Below are positions 7,443-15,885 of a stretch of 64,000 nucleotides of DNA, piece by piece. The DNA lies in NCBI GenBank assembly GCA_027366525.1, contig DAHXKG010000009.1:1-64000 (forward strand), in the 5' to 3' direction. The notes beneath the pieces were generated by a model. It ran no database searches. It was not told the DNA's origin and saw nothing but the letters and a program-made list of their open reading frames with translations. Each line of letters starts with the position of its first letter. The first letter of the stretch is position 1. The stretch is from a candidate division FCPU426 bacterium. GTDB taxonomy: Bacteria; Oederibacteriota; Muellerivitia; Muellerivitales; DAHXKG01. Position numbers and translations under genes: made by a program.

Positions 7443-9614
7443 ATGTCAATGCCAATAATAACTAGTTTAAATGGAGAATGGACCTTTACCCGTACCCACC
7501 TTTCTACGGTTTTAAAAAAATCCACTCCGATTAAAAACCCTAAATCAAGACGTATTCATGTTCCAGCAAACTGGTATTTGGAAGGAGAAGATTTTGCAGG
7601 GCAAGCCGATTATGAAACTCAGTTTCACATTTCGAAACTTTATGAAAACGAAATCATTTTTTTAAGATTTAAGGGCGCAGATTATTTTTTGAAGGCATGG
7701 GTGAACGGACATGGGATTGGAAGTCATGAAGGATATTTTCAAACCTTTGAATGGAATATGACGAAATATTTAAATCCCGGGGCAAATCATTTGAAAGTCA
7801 CCGTCGAATCCCCCAAGGAAAATTTAAAGGATTGGCCGCATAATAAATATTTAATTAAAGGAATTTTTAATCACCATGATGCAAGACCCGGCAGCTGGGA
7901 TAAGCATTACGGACAAGATCGCAATACCGGCGGTTTATGGGGCGATGTTGAATTAGTAAAGGTAACGGAGACATTTTTGCGGCAGGTGCAAATTTCATCG
8001 ACGGTATTGGATTCTAAAAAAGCAGTAGTGCATTTCAAAATTCACCTCACGCATTTTGCTCCAGCGGGCAATTATGCGCTGAAAACAAGTATTCAGGGTG
8101 CCCAATTTGATTTTAAACGGGACCATAAGCAAACCATTTATTTACATCCCGGCGACAACCAGATTTGTTTTTCAATCACACTGCCTCAACCTCGGTTGTG
8201 GTGGACGTGGGATCATGGACAGCCTTATTTATATCAAGCGAGTTTGGAACTCCAGAATTGTCAAACAGGGAAAATAGTGGAGCAGGGGCAAGAGCGATTT
8301 GGCATTCGAAAAATTGAAGTAACCCCCGATTGGAAATTTATTTTAAATAATCGACAAATTTTTGTGCGCGGAACCAATATTATTCCCACACAGTTTTTAA
8401 GCGAGTATGGTCCTCAAGCGGTACAGCGGGATATTCAACTGATGCGAGAGGCTCATTTAAATGCTGTTCGAGTGCATGCCCATGTTAATCGAAAGTGCTT
8501 TTATGACGCGTGTGACCAAGCCGGTATTTTTGTTTGGCAAGATTTTGCCTTGCAATGGAGTTATCAACGCAGCGATGCTTTTATTGCCAATGCGTGTCGA
8601 CAAATCAAAGAAATGGTGCGCCAGTTTTATAATCATCCCTCGATTTTGGTATGGTGTTGTCATAATGAGCCCTCGGTTAATCGCGAGGAATTGGATCCCA
8701 TCTTGGAAAAAGCGGTTCGAGAAGAGGATGCAACACGCTATGTGGACGTTGCAAGTGATTTCCATTATCACCCCTATCCCGGATGGTATTGGGAAGCGGA
8801 CGTATTAAGGGATCCTTCAGGAACCCTGAGTTCCAATACCACTTTTTTTTCAGAGTTTGGTGCACAAGCGCTACCCCAGTTATCGACGCTCAAGACTATG
8901 TTTTCAAAAAAAGAACTATGGCCTCCCGCATTTGAAAAATGGACGTATCATGATTTTCAATTTTTTCAAACCTTCAATGTCGCGCATATCTCCATGGGGA
9001 AATCGATTGAAGAGTTTATTGGCAATAGTCAACGTTATCAGGCTCAATTAATTCGAGATTATATTATTAGTTTTCGACTCAAAAAATATCAAGCATTCAA
9101 CGGATTTTTCCAATTTATGTTTGTCGATTGCTGGCCGGCAATTACTTGGAGCGTCGTCGATTATTTTCGAAATCCCAAACTCGGATATGAAGCATTAAAA
9201 ATGGTGTGCCAGCCGATTCTTCCGGTTTGGAGAAAAAGTGTTCGCCAGTTTAATCCGAAAGATGTTTTGAATTGGGGCGATTCATTTTTACGAGAATTAA
9301 TGATTGTGAATGATCTTCCACGATCATTTAAAAATATCAAAGTGATTATTCAAGTCATGAACCCACGTAAGAAAGTGATCTATCAAGAAAACGCTCGATG
9401 CAGTTTAGAGGCTGATTGTGTCGCCCGACCCTTTGCTCACTATGAAAAAGGGTTCCATCAAACTAATTTTTCGCTTCCTGAAAAGGCTTTATTAGGGACC
9501 TACACGGTTTGGATTAAATTGTTCGATGGCCATGGCAAAGTCTTATCATCCAATTGCGAAAATTTTGAAGTGATTTCAAAGCAACAATCGGTTTTAGGAA
9601 GGTCGATCATGTGA
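7443..9614 (+). CDS. Glycoside hydrolase family 2 protein (beta-mannosidase/beta-galactosidase-like)
   Basis: 723 residues and no signal peptide, so probably cytosolic. The order is that of GH2: a jelly-roll sugar-binding domain (about 1-175; VPANWYLEGEDFAG, YFLKAWVNGHGIGSHEGYF), an Ig-like domain (about 180-290), a TIM barrel (about 295-600), then a C-terminal beta domain. The acid/base Glu409 is in WCCHNEPS and the nucleophile Glu471 is in FFSEFGAQALP. The motif style suits beta-mannosidase or beta-glucuronidase relatives more than LacZ, but specificity cannot be read from the sequence. The start has AGGAGCCA upstream and lies 27 bases after pth. Its stop overlaps the start of the NHL gene (ATGTGA), so the two are translationally coupled. 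Confidence 0.88.
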   Translation: MSMPIITSLNGEWTFTRTHLSTVLKKSTPIKNPKSRRIHVPANWYLEGEDFAGQADYETQFHISKLYENEIIFLRFKGADYFLKAWVNGHGIGSHEGYFQTFEWNMTKYLNPGANHLKVTVESPKENLKDWPHNKYLIKGIFNHHDARPGSWDKHYGQDRNTGGLWGDVELVKVTETFLRQVQISSTVLDSKKAVVHFKIHLTHFAPAGNYALKTSIQGAQFDFKRDHKQTIYLHPGDNQICFSITLPQPRLWWTWDHGQPYLYQASLELQNCQTGKIVEQGQERFGIRKIEVTPDWKFILNNRQIFVRGTNIIPTQFLSEYGPQAVQRDIQLMREAHLNAVRVHAHVNRKCFYDACDQAGIFVWQDFALQWSYQRSDAFIANACRQIKEMVRQFYNHPSILVWCCHNEPSVNREELDPILEKAVREEDATRYVDVASDFHYHPYPGWYWEADVLRDPSGTLSSNTTFFSEFGAQALPQLSTLKTMFSKKELWPPAFEKWTYHDFQFFQTFNVAHISMGKSIEEFIGNSQRYQAQLIRDYIISFRLKKYQAFNGFFQFMFVDCWPAITWSVVDYFRNPKLGYEALKMVCQPILPVWRKSVRQFNPKDVLNWGDSFLRELMIVNDLPRSFKNIKVIIQVMNPRKKVIYQENARCSLEADCVARPFAHYEKGFHQTNFSLPEKALLGTYTVWIKLFDGHGKVLSSNCENFEVISKQQSVLGRSIM

Positions 9615-10954
9615 AAAAAGTAGCACTGGTTTTGATGCTTGTCGGAGGCGGGATTCCCACTCTTGTTCATGCATCAAAAATTGAACAATTGCGGCATGTT
9701 CCTACCACTTATGTTGATCCCGCAAAAGGGCATTTGCCCTTTAATATCCATCGCGGTACACAAACCTTATTATCACTCATGTTGCCCGGCACTCACTTTA
9801 ACGATCCGGAAGGCGTCGCGTGTAGTTTGTTGGACTTTCAAAAAAGCTTTCGTCATCCTTCCCAAGATGTGGTGATTACTGTGGTGGGGGTGAATTCCGG
9901 TGCAGGCCAAATACTTTATAATGTTGGATTAAGTGCCATTAAAAAATTTGGGTCCTTAGGAGAGGGCGTTGATCAATTTAGAGCTCCTCAAGGTATTGCA
10001 ATAACACATCAAGGACGTATTGCAGTAGCTGATGCAGGGAATAACCGAATTGTATTACTTCAACATAACCAATATCGCATTTTTTGGGTAAAAGCGCTTG
10101 GACATTTGGGAACTCATCGCGGTGAATTTCGCTTTCCTTCTGGCGTTGCTTTTGATGGATCGGGCCGACTTTTTATTACTGATACCCTGAACAATCGCAT
10201 TCAAATATTACTGCCAAATGGAAAATTTGTAGTTTTTCCAGCACAAGGTCTAATCCATCCCACGGGAATAGCCATTATTGATAAAAAAGATGTTTGGACT
10301 TTTTATCGGTCGGGACCGTGGGCAGATCGCATTGCTGTCATTGACGACAATGGGCAACGGATTCAAATTTTTAATTTTTCGGGGCAGCGATTGTATGCTA
10401 TTACAGCTTCGCAAATCACGAGTCGGCCGAGTAAATTTATTGCCTGTGCATTTGATTACTATGGCAATTTAGTAGTTACCAACGAACTTCAATCTTGTTT
10501 AATGAAATTTAGTCCCACACTCAAGTTTTTAACCTCCTTTTATGGTGATGCGCAAGAAGGAAATCAGCTGAATCAGCCACGCGGGATTGCCATTAATAAA
10601 CAATTTGGTCAAGTGATTGTTTCTGAAAAAAAATGCGTTGATTATCTTTGGGTAGGCGCTGATGCGCAACACATTCGCCTGATATATCACAAACCTAGTC
10701 AATATACGATTCGCTTTTTCCTAACGGATCCAGCGATCATTTCAGTACAGATTATAAATTCAGAGCATCAAACCGAGGCTGTGTTAGCGAATCATCGGGT
10801 ATTAAATGAAGGTGAACACCAATTGAATTGGAAGCTAACACCATTTATTGCATCCGGAATTTATCATTTGCAACTTAAAGTCATGGCTACATATTCGTCA
10901 CGAGATCGAATTCAAAAAATCATCCGCCGTTCTTTTAGGGTGTCACAGAATTAA
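9611..10954 (+). CDS. Exported NHL-repeat beta-propeller protein with C-terminal FlgD/Ig-like domain
   Basis: 447 residues starting at a GTG that overlaps the GH2 stop by 4 bases. The signal peptide runs to about residue 22 (LVGGGIPTLVHA). NHL repeats are recognisable as FRAPQGIAI...VADAGNNRIVLL, FRFPSGVAF...ITDTLNNRIQIL, a more diverged unit around IHPTGIAII, and NQPRGIAI. They form a propeller that usually binds protein or carbohydrate. The last 80 or so residues (IRFFLTDPAIISVQII, GIYHLQLKV) look like the FlgD-type Ig fold often found at the ends of surface proteins. Binding partner unknown. Its 3' end overlaps the convergent nitrite reductase gene by 20 bases. Confidence 0.8.
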   Translation: MKKVALVLMLVGGGIPTLVHASKIEQLRHVPTTYVDPAKGHLPFNIHRGTQTLLSLMLPGTHFNDPEGVACSLLDFQKSFRHPSQDVVITVVGVNSGAGQILYNVGLSAIKKFGSLGEGVDQFRAPQGIAITHQGRIAVADAGNNRIVLLQHNQYRIFWVKALGHLGTHRGEFRFPSGVAFDGSGRLFITDTLNNRIQILLPNGKFVVFPAQGLIHPTGIAIIDKKDVWTFYRSGPWADRIAVIDDNGQRIQIFNFSGQRLYAITASQITSRPSKFIACAFDYYGNLVVTNELQSCLMKFSPTLKFLTSFYGDAQEGNQLNQPRGIAINKQFGQVIVSEKKCVDYLWVGADAQHIRLIYHKPSQYTIRFFLTDPAIISVQIINSEHQTEAVLANHRVLNEGEHQLNWKLTPFIASGIYHLQLKVMATYSSRDRIQKIIRRSFRVSQN

Positions 10955-11972
10955 GGTGTGAATGACTTCGAGTATATATAGATGGCTGAGCGTGACCGGC
11001 TACCAGGATAAACCCCATGGCGCCCTTTTGCATTTGTGCCATAGAGTGATCAACTAGGGTATAAATACCGGGAACCCGAAATTTAACATCCATAATGACG
11101 GCTCCACCACAGGGAACCAATATGGTTTGAATGTTTTTTTTTGGTGCATTACTTAAGCTACCATCTGAATAAACACGATTCATGACTGTACCGACAATAT
11201 GTAGCGAAGCGATTTTGTTCGGACCAATATTTCCAAAGTAAAAGCGTACGGTATCTCCAGTATGAGCATGAAGCATGTGGTTACCAAATAATGAACCAAC
11301 ACGACCGTTAAATACAACATAAGTAGGATTTTCAGCCAGTCCCAAGGTAGGTGAATATTGAAGCAGACTTGGATTTTTGGGTGAGGGACGTGCATAGATT
11401 TCACTTTGTAAAATGTAGTACTCTTTATTCACTTTGGGGAGTCTCGACCTTGGCTCTACTAGGATTAATCCATACATGCCATTGGCAATGTGTTCCATCA
11501 TGGGAGGTGTTCCACAATGATAAATAAACAAACCAGGATACAAGAGCTTGAATCTTGAAATTGTAGGATGGCCAGGAACTGCCGTATCAATCGCAGCACC
11601 ACCACCGGGTCCGGTTACACAATGTAAATCAATGCTGTGAGGCATACCGCTTTTGTCACGATTAGTTAAATGAATTTCTAAAATATCACCAACTCGGGCA
11701 CGAATGAAAGGTCCAGGAACATGACCGTTAAACGTCCAGAATTTATACTTTTGAGTTCCATTGACGGTTAAAATTTTCGAATAAGTTTCTAAGTTGACTT
11801 TTACTATAGCTGGAAAATTTCTATGAATGGGTGGAGGTACATGAGGTGCGTAGGTTAACTTGGCCATGACAGTTCGCTGGGGAGTATTCCAACGACATCC
11901 AATTCCAGCAAATATAAGAAAAGGCATAGAAATGATGCCTAAATACCGCATTAATTTTTGAATTACAATCAT
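10935..11972 (-). CDS. nirK: Copper-containing nitrite reductase, class II (AniA-like)
   Basis: 345 residues. Reduces nitrite to nitric oxide in the periplasm. All copper and catalytic residues can be placed: type 1 Cu by His112, Cys153, His161 and Met166; type 2 Cu by His117, His152 and His309; catalytic Asp115 (HSIDLH) and His258 (SLHIVGT). The 8-residue Cys-to-His spacing in CGTPPMMEH is that of class II (AniA-type) enzymes. The N-terminus has a hydrophobic segment ending AGIGC, a possible but imperfect lipobox, so the protein may be lipid-anchored like AniA. An AGGAG lies 8 bases before the ATG. A palindrome of FNR/NNR type lies 86-99 bases upstream of the start. No nitric oxide reductase is in the window. 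Confidence 0.93.
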   Translation of the reverse strand: MIVIQKLMRYLGIISMPFLIFAGIGCRWNTPQRTVMAKLTYAPHVPPPIHRNFPAIVKVNLETYSKILTVNGTQKYKFWTFNGHVPGPFIRARVGDILEIHLTNRDKSGMPHSIDLHCVTGPGGGAAIDTAVPGHPTISRFKLLYPGLFIYHCGTPPMMEHIANGMYGLILVEPRSRLPKVNKEYYILQSEIYARPSPKNPSLLQYSPTLGLAENPTYVVFNGRVGSLFGNHMLHAHTGDTVRFYFGNIGPNKIASLHIVGTVMNRVYSDGSLSNAPKKNIQTILVPCGGAVIMDVKFRVPGIYTLVDHSMAQMQKGAMGFILVAGHAQPSIYTRSHSHLNSVTP

Positions 11973-12057
11973 GGGAGAACTCCTTTCTAGTAAAGGTATT
12001 TAAAAATGTTTTGCATCACGATATAATTTTAGAGTAAATGATTTTAAAAAAGACGCA

Positions 12058-12071
12058 GTGATATAAATCAC
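12058..12071. promoter_or_regulatory. FNR/NNR/CRP-type palindrome upstream of nirK
   Basis: The sequence GTGATATAAATCAC is a perfect inverted repeat GTGAT-N4-ATCAC. This is the geometry of FNR, Dnr and Nnr sites (TTGAT-N4-ATCAA). On the nirK strand it is followed by an AT-rich -10-like element (AATTATAT, near 12021-12028), which places the palindrome about 40-50 bases before a likely transcription start. That position suits an activator. The assignment rests on geometry and context only. Confidence 0.5.
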
Positions 12072-12212
12072 GGTCATCGGGTTTAGAATCTTTTGAATAT
12101 CGAAGATAAATTATTGATTATCGATTGACTTTTAAAAAATTAAGATCAAAATTATTAAATATTTTAATTCTTAAACTCGATACATGTTCTATGAAAAGTG
12201 TGGTTAACCACC

Positions 12213-12506
12213 ATGAAATTAGTGAAACGAGATCTGGTTCATAATATTGCTAAACGAGCTCATGTAAGTCTTGAAGAGTCGAAAATTATATTTGACAAAT
12301 TAATTCTTGCACTTGAATCCGCATTGGCGCGTGGTGAACGGATTGAAATTAGGGATTTGGGAACTTTTCGCGTACGCTGGGTTCACGGACGCAAGGCAAG
12401 AAATTTACTGCAAGGGACCTCGATCTTATTAACACCAAGGCGAAAAGTGGTTTTTCGTGCAGGTAAACTATGGAAAAGCCGAGAACTCAAAAGCCATGAA
12501 TTATAG
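12213..12506 (+). CDS. HU/IHF-family nucleoid DNA-binding protein
   Basis: 97 residues from the ATG at 12213. The longer GTG start at 12198 adds five residues that do not fit the family. Typical histone-like fold: MKLVKRDLVHNIAKRA at the N-terminus, the signature IEIRDLGTFRVRW, and the C-terminal strand VVFRAGKLW. The DNA-grasping arm reads GRKARNLLQGTSILLTP. It lacks the intercalating Pro of the usual RNPxTGE arm tip, so bending strength may differ. Binds and bends DNA as a dimer. The last 11 bases overlap the next gene. Confidence 0.9.
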   Translation: MKLVKRDLVHNIAKRAHVSLEESKIIFDKLILALESALARGERIEIRDLGTFRVRWVHGRKARNLLQGTSILLTPRRKVVFRAGKLWKSRELKSHEL

Positions 12507-12981
12507 ACAAATCTATTATTTTGGAAAACTAACTCAACCTGAGCGGATAACGGAACTTCAGGATGAATTTCAGGAGATTGCTCAAGTTAGCGGTTGGCAA
12601 TATGAGCGCATTAACCAAGATTTTTCCAAATCCATACCCGCATTGCGACAAAGGAGTTTAAGAGGCATTAATATTTTTTTGCAGCCCAAAACTTCGGTAC
12701 TTCAAATCACGTTTGACGATCAGTATTGCTTGGCACATATTTTTTTTGGGTCGAAAAGTGAAACCGATAAAAAAAATGCAATACTACAACCGGTTTTTCA
12801 TCAGGTGCATCCGTCCACCAAAATTCTTGCAAATGATTCCAAAACGCATGTGATATTGATGAAAATTTTAAATTATTTAAGAAAAAAATACGTATGGAAT
12901 CTTGAAGTGATCGACAGTACTGAATATGATTATTCCCGCGATTTATCAAATATACATTTACCTGCACTACTATCGAAGTAG
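12496..12981 (+). CDS. Unknown protein co-translated with HU/IHF
   Basis: 161 residues from the ATG at 12496, whose first 11 bases are the end of the HU/IHF gene. The overlap makes translational coupling likely. I do not recognise the family. It has no signal peptide or membrane segment, is mixed alpha/beta in character, and contains LRGINIFLQPKTSVLQITFDD, then a Lys-rich linker, then HVILMKILNYLRKKYVW and an acidic end (EYDYSRDLSN). A cytosolic role linked to DNA is suggested only by the coupling. Confidence 0.6.
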   Translation: MNYRQIYYFGKLTQPERITELQDEFQEIAQVSGWQYERINQDFSKSIPALRQRSLRGINIFLQPKTSVLQITFDDQYCLAHIFFGSKSETDKKNAILQPVFHQVHPSTKILANDSKTHVILMKILNYLRKKYVWNLEVIDSTEYDYSRDLSNIHLPALLSK

Positions 12982-13002
12982 ATTAGGAAAGCACTTAATG
13001 CA

Positions 13003-15117
13003 ATGATTCAACACAGAGGTCCACGGTTTTGTTTTTTGAAGAAGATATTTGGTTTGGGGGTCGTCCTAATTGTGGCGACCATGACAAATTCAGTTTGGGC
13101 GTTTCAGGCTAAAATATTTAGGCAACAATTGGCAGAATGGTGTAATTCTGGTCAGTATCAATATGCGTTAAAAAAAATTAATCAATATCTTCAACATCAT
13201 CCGCGGCATATTCAAGCTTGGCTTGAATCGGCGGCCATCGCTCAGGAGATTGAAAATTATCCTTTAGCATCTTCGGATTATCAACAATATTTAAAACAAC
13301 ACTTTTCGGTATCGGTGGAACTCGAGTTAATATCAACACTAAGAAGAGAATGCCATTTTTCCCAAGCGCGTTTTTTTTTAAATCAACTCATTCATCGTCA
13401 CATATCCAATATTCAAATTGATTATGAAAAAGCTTTAGTGGATTATAACGAAGCTTGCTTGGGGACGGAGATTGGGCAAAAACAATCGAAATCCCTCTTA
13501 GAGTCGGCGAAAAAAAATTTAAAAATCTTTACGCAACAGAATCCTCACTTTGCCTTAGCATTTTTAAAATTAGGTAAAGTCGATCAGCGACTAGGAGAAA
13601 TTTCGAATGCGCTGGCTGATTATTCTAAGGCTATGGGGTTAGACAATAATTATACGCATCTTTATGGAGTAATGGCCCAACTTTTAAAATCACAAAAGCA
13701 CTACGCGGGAGCCATGTTATTTTATCGGAAAGATAGTTTGATACATCCCAACAATAAACAGTTGAAGCATCAATTGGCAGAAATGAAATTGAAAGTGGCC
13801 AGTTTGGTTCACCAAACGAAACAACTCGCGGAAAAAAAATGGATGCAATGGACTCCCCGACGGGAAGCTCAATTACCAGGATCGCCCATTACCATTCGAG
13901 TTGGATTAGAAACAAATGTGAATAAATTGATATTTCGAGGCGCGTCTCAATTAATCGTGGTCAGTTTTCCTACACAGACGCGATGGGTTCTTAAAAAAAA
14001 CAAAAATTATGAAATTTTATCGCGTTCAAAAAACGAGTATAGCCTTCTTAACCATCACGGAAAGGTGCTAAAAACATTCACGCATAAAATTTGGATTGTT
14101 CCGGTCCAAGCGCAACATCCAATTTTGTTACGATCGATAATATCCGGATCGGGATATTTTTTTGCCAAGGTGGCCAATCGGGATTATCGCGGAATTATTG
14201 AAGTTGATCCCACGCCTCAGCATGGTTTCAACCTGATCAATCGCGTTTCTTTGGAAGATTACACGGCGGGGGTGGTTTCGGCGGAAATGCCTGCAGGGTG
14301 GCCCATGGCGGCTTTGGAGGCCCAAGCCATTTTAGTGCGCACCGATGCTTTGGCGATGTTAGGAATGTATCGCGCTCAAGGATTTGATGTAACGGATGGA
14401 GTTTCATGTCAAGTATATGGAGGGATTCATGCAGAAACACACCGTTCAAATGAAGCTGTTCGAAAAACTGCCGGACTGATTTTGGTCCAAAAAAATAAAC
14501 ACATTTTTTTTGCACCCTATTCAGCCGATTGTGGCGGCATGACTCAATCTGCTCAAGAGGTTTGGGGGTACCGAAGTCCTGTCATCGGCGTCAAAGATTT
14601 TTCATCACGTGAAAATTTGAATTTCGTTTTCCCGTTGACTCCTTGCGAACTTGAACGCTGGATTAAAACCTCTCCGAAAGCCTATTGTAATGTTGTAAAT
14701 GTAGATGGAAATTCCGAATTTCGGTGGGCCTATAGTCTTTCCGTGAAACGAATTGAAAAAAAACTTCCGCATCTTGGATCAATTAAGAAAATCATGATTA
14801 TTAAGAGATCTCCGGAAGGCTGGGCTCTTCAATTGAAAATTGAAGGGACACATCAAACTCAAATATTTAGCGGAGGACAAATTCGATGGATTCTTGGGAA
14901 TTTGCGCAGCAATTTAATTTGGATTGAAATGCAGGACAATCGGGATCATAATCCCATTCAAGTGACAATTTATGGAGGCGGTTGGGGCCATGGCGTTGGC
15001 ATGTGCCAAGTAGGCGCTTATACGCTCGCAAAAAGCGGAAAGACTGATTTGTGGATTCTTCAACATTATTTTCCATTGGGAAAAGTAGTGTTTTCAAAAA
15101 AAATACCAAATGAATAA
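13003..15117 (+). CDS. TPR protein with C-terminal SpoIID/LytB domain
   Basis: 704 residues. A signal peptide (GVVLIVATMTNSVWA) sends it to the periplasm. Residues about 35-270 are TPR-like helical pairs (LAFLKLGKVDQRLGEISNAL, ADYSKAMGLDNNYTHLYGVM). Residues about 280-390 form a beta-rich linker. The SpoIID/LytB domain fills the rest: VSLEDYTAGVVSAEMPA near 415, LEAQAILVRTDAL, YSADCGGMTQSA, and the terminal GGGWGHGVGMCQVGAYTLA. SpoIID is a lytic transglycosylase for denuded glycan strands, and LytB enhances an amidase. In this diderm the likely role is peptidoglycan remodelling, with the TPR part recruiting partners. Confidence 0.88.
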   Translation: MIQHRGPRFCFLKKIFGLGVVLIVATMTNSVWAFQAKIFRQQLAEWCNSGQYQYALKKINQYLQHHPRHIQAWLESAAIAQEIENYPLASSDYQQYLKQHFSVSVELELISTLRRECHFSQARFFLNQLIHRHISNIQIDYEKALVDYNEACLGTEIGQKQSKSLLESAKKNLKIFTQQNPHFALAFLKLGKVDQRLGEISNALADYSKAMGLDNNYTHLYGVMAQLLKSQKHYAGAMLFYRKDSLIHPNNKQLKHQLAEMKLKVASLVHQTKQLAEKKWMQWTPRREAQLPGSPITIRVGLETNVNKLIFRGASQLIVVSFPTQTRWVLKKNKNYEILSRSKNEYSLLNHHGKVLKTFTHKIWIVPVQAQHPILLRSIISGSGYFFAKVANRDYRGIIEVDPTPQHGFNLINRVSLEDYTAGVVSAEMPAGWPMAALEAQAILVRTDALAMLGMYRAQGFDVTDGVSCQVYGGIHAETHRSNEAVRKTAGLILVQKNKHIFFAPYSADCGGMTQSAQEVWGYRSPVIGVKDFSSRENLNFVFPLTPCELERWIKTSPKAYCNVVNVDGNSEFRWAYSLSVKRIEKKLPHLGSIKKIMIIKRSPEGWALQLKIEGTHQTQIFSGGQIRWILGNLRSNLIWIEMQDNRDHNPIQVTIYGGGWGHGVGMCQVGAYTLAKSGKTDLWILQHYFPLGKVVFSKKIPNE

Positions 15118-15309
15118 CGTGATGATTTAAACGATGGAGGAGGATGATAAAAACTCTTTCCAGATTTAATTTAAATGGCAAATGAAAAAAAACATGGTGG
15201 AATGATGGGAGTGGTGCTAGCAGTGATTGGAAGATGAGAGGACAAAAGGTCAACGAGACGCTGAGGTGTATTCAAGTAGTAAGACTGAATGAAAGAGGAA
15301 TGTCATTAA

Positions 15310-15885
15310 ATGATGGAATTTAAAAAGCGGTCCAATCCTATTTTTAAAATGGGCCTCATTTTGATTCTGAGTGGTTTGATGATGAGCTCGTGCCGGAGCC
15401 TTCTAATCCAAATGGGGCTAAAACAGGTTCCCGATCTTGAATTGCGGGCAGGGTTAATGGGAACTCAAGCGCATCCCGCTTTATTAAATCCATTTAAAAC
15501 GTATTCCATGGTATTGGCCGCTCAGGATTATCGGTTTTTTAAAGTTAAATTTCCGGCGCATTGGTACTGGAAAGTTTTTGTAACCGTAGTTAATCAAAAA
15601 AAGCGGAGAGGCGAATTATGGATTCGCATTTTCCCATCACGAACCCATTGGGGCATTTTAATTCCTTTGCGCAGTGAAAATGAATTTGAAGTTTCTCAAG
15701 AAGGCACCCAGGGCAGTGTGGGGGTGATTAACCGCGGCAGAACGAAAACCGCTTACTTGGAATTGAAACAAAGCGGAGCGCCACTTCAGGTTCTTTTGCA
15801 AAGTGAAATGGCTCCCGAAACCGCGCTTTTTAAAAACCTATCCTCCCCGCAATCATTAGGGAATAGGATTTTAATTGGAAAATAA
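15310..15885 (+). CDS. Putative lipoprotein of unknown function
   Basis: 191 residues. A lipobox is visible (SGLMMSSC), giving a mature lipoprotein that starts at the Cys near residue 28. The rest is beta-rich and basic (HWYWKVFVTVVNQKKRRGELW, HWGILIPLRSENEF). I recognise no family. The start follows GAAAGAGGAATG. Its last 11 bases overlap the cysteine desulfurase gene, so the two are probably read together although their roles are unrelated. Confidence 0.7.
   Translation: MMEFKKRSNPIFKMGLILILSGLMMSSCRSLLIQMGLKQVPDLELRAGLMGTQAHPALLNPFKTYSMVLAAQDYRFFKVKFPAHWYWKVFVTVVNQKKRRGELWIRIFPSRTHWGILIPLRSENEFEVSQEGTQGSVGVINRGRTKTAYLELKQSGAPLQVLLQSEMAPETALFKNLSSPQSLGNRILIGK

Noticed and set aside
15175-15237. 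20-residue ORF (MANEKKHGG start) between the SpoIID and lipoprotein genes
   Set aside because: No Shine-Dalgarno sequence, no conserved feature, and it is too short to support.
14867-15253. 128-residue minus-strand open frame
   Set aside because: Mostly antisense to the SpoIID domain, low-complexity Phe/Leu/His composition, no ribosome site.
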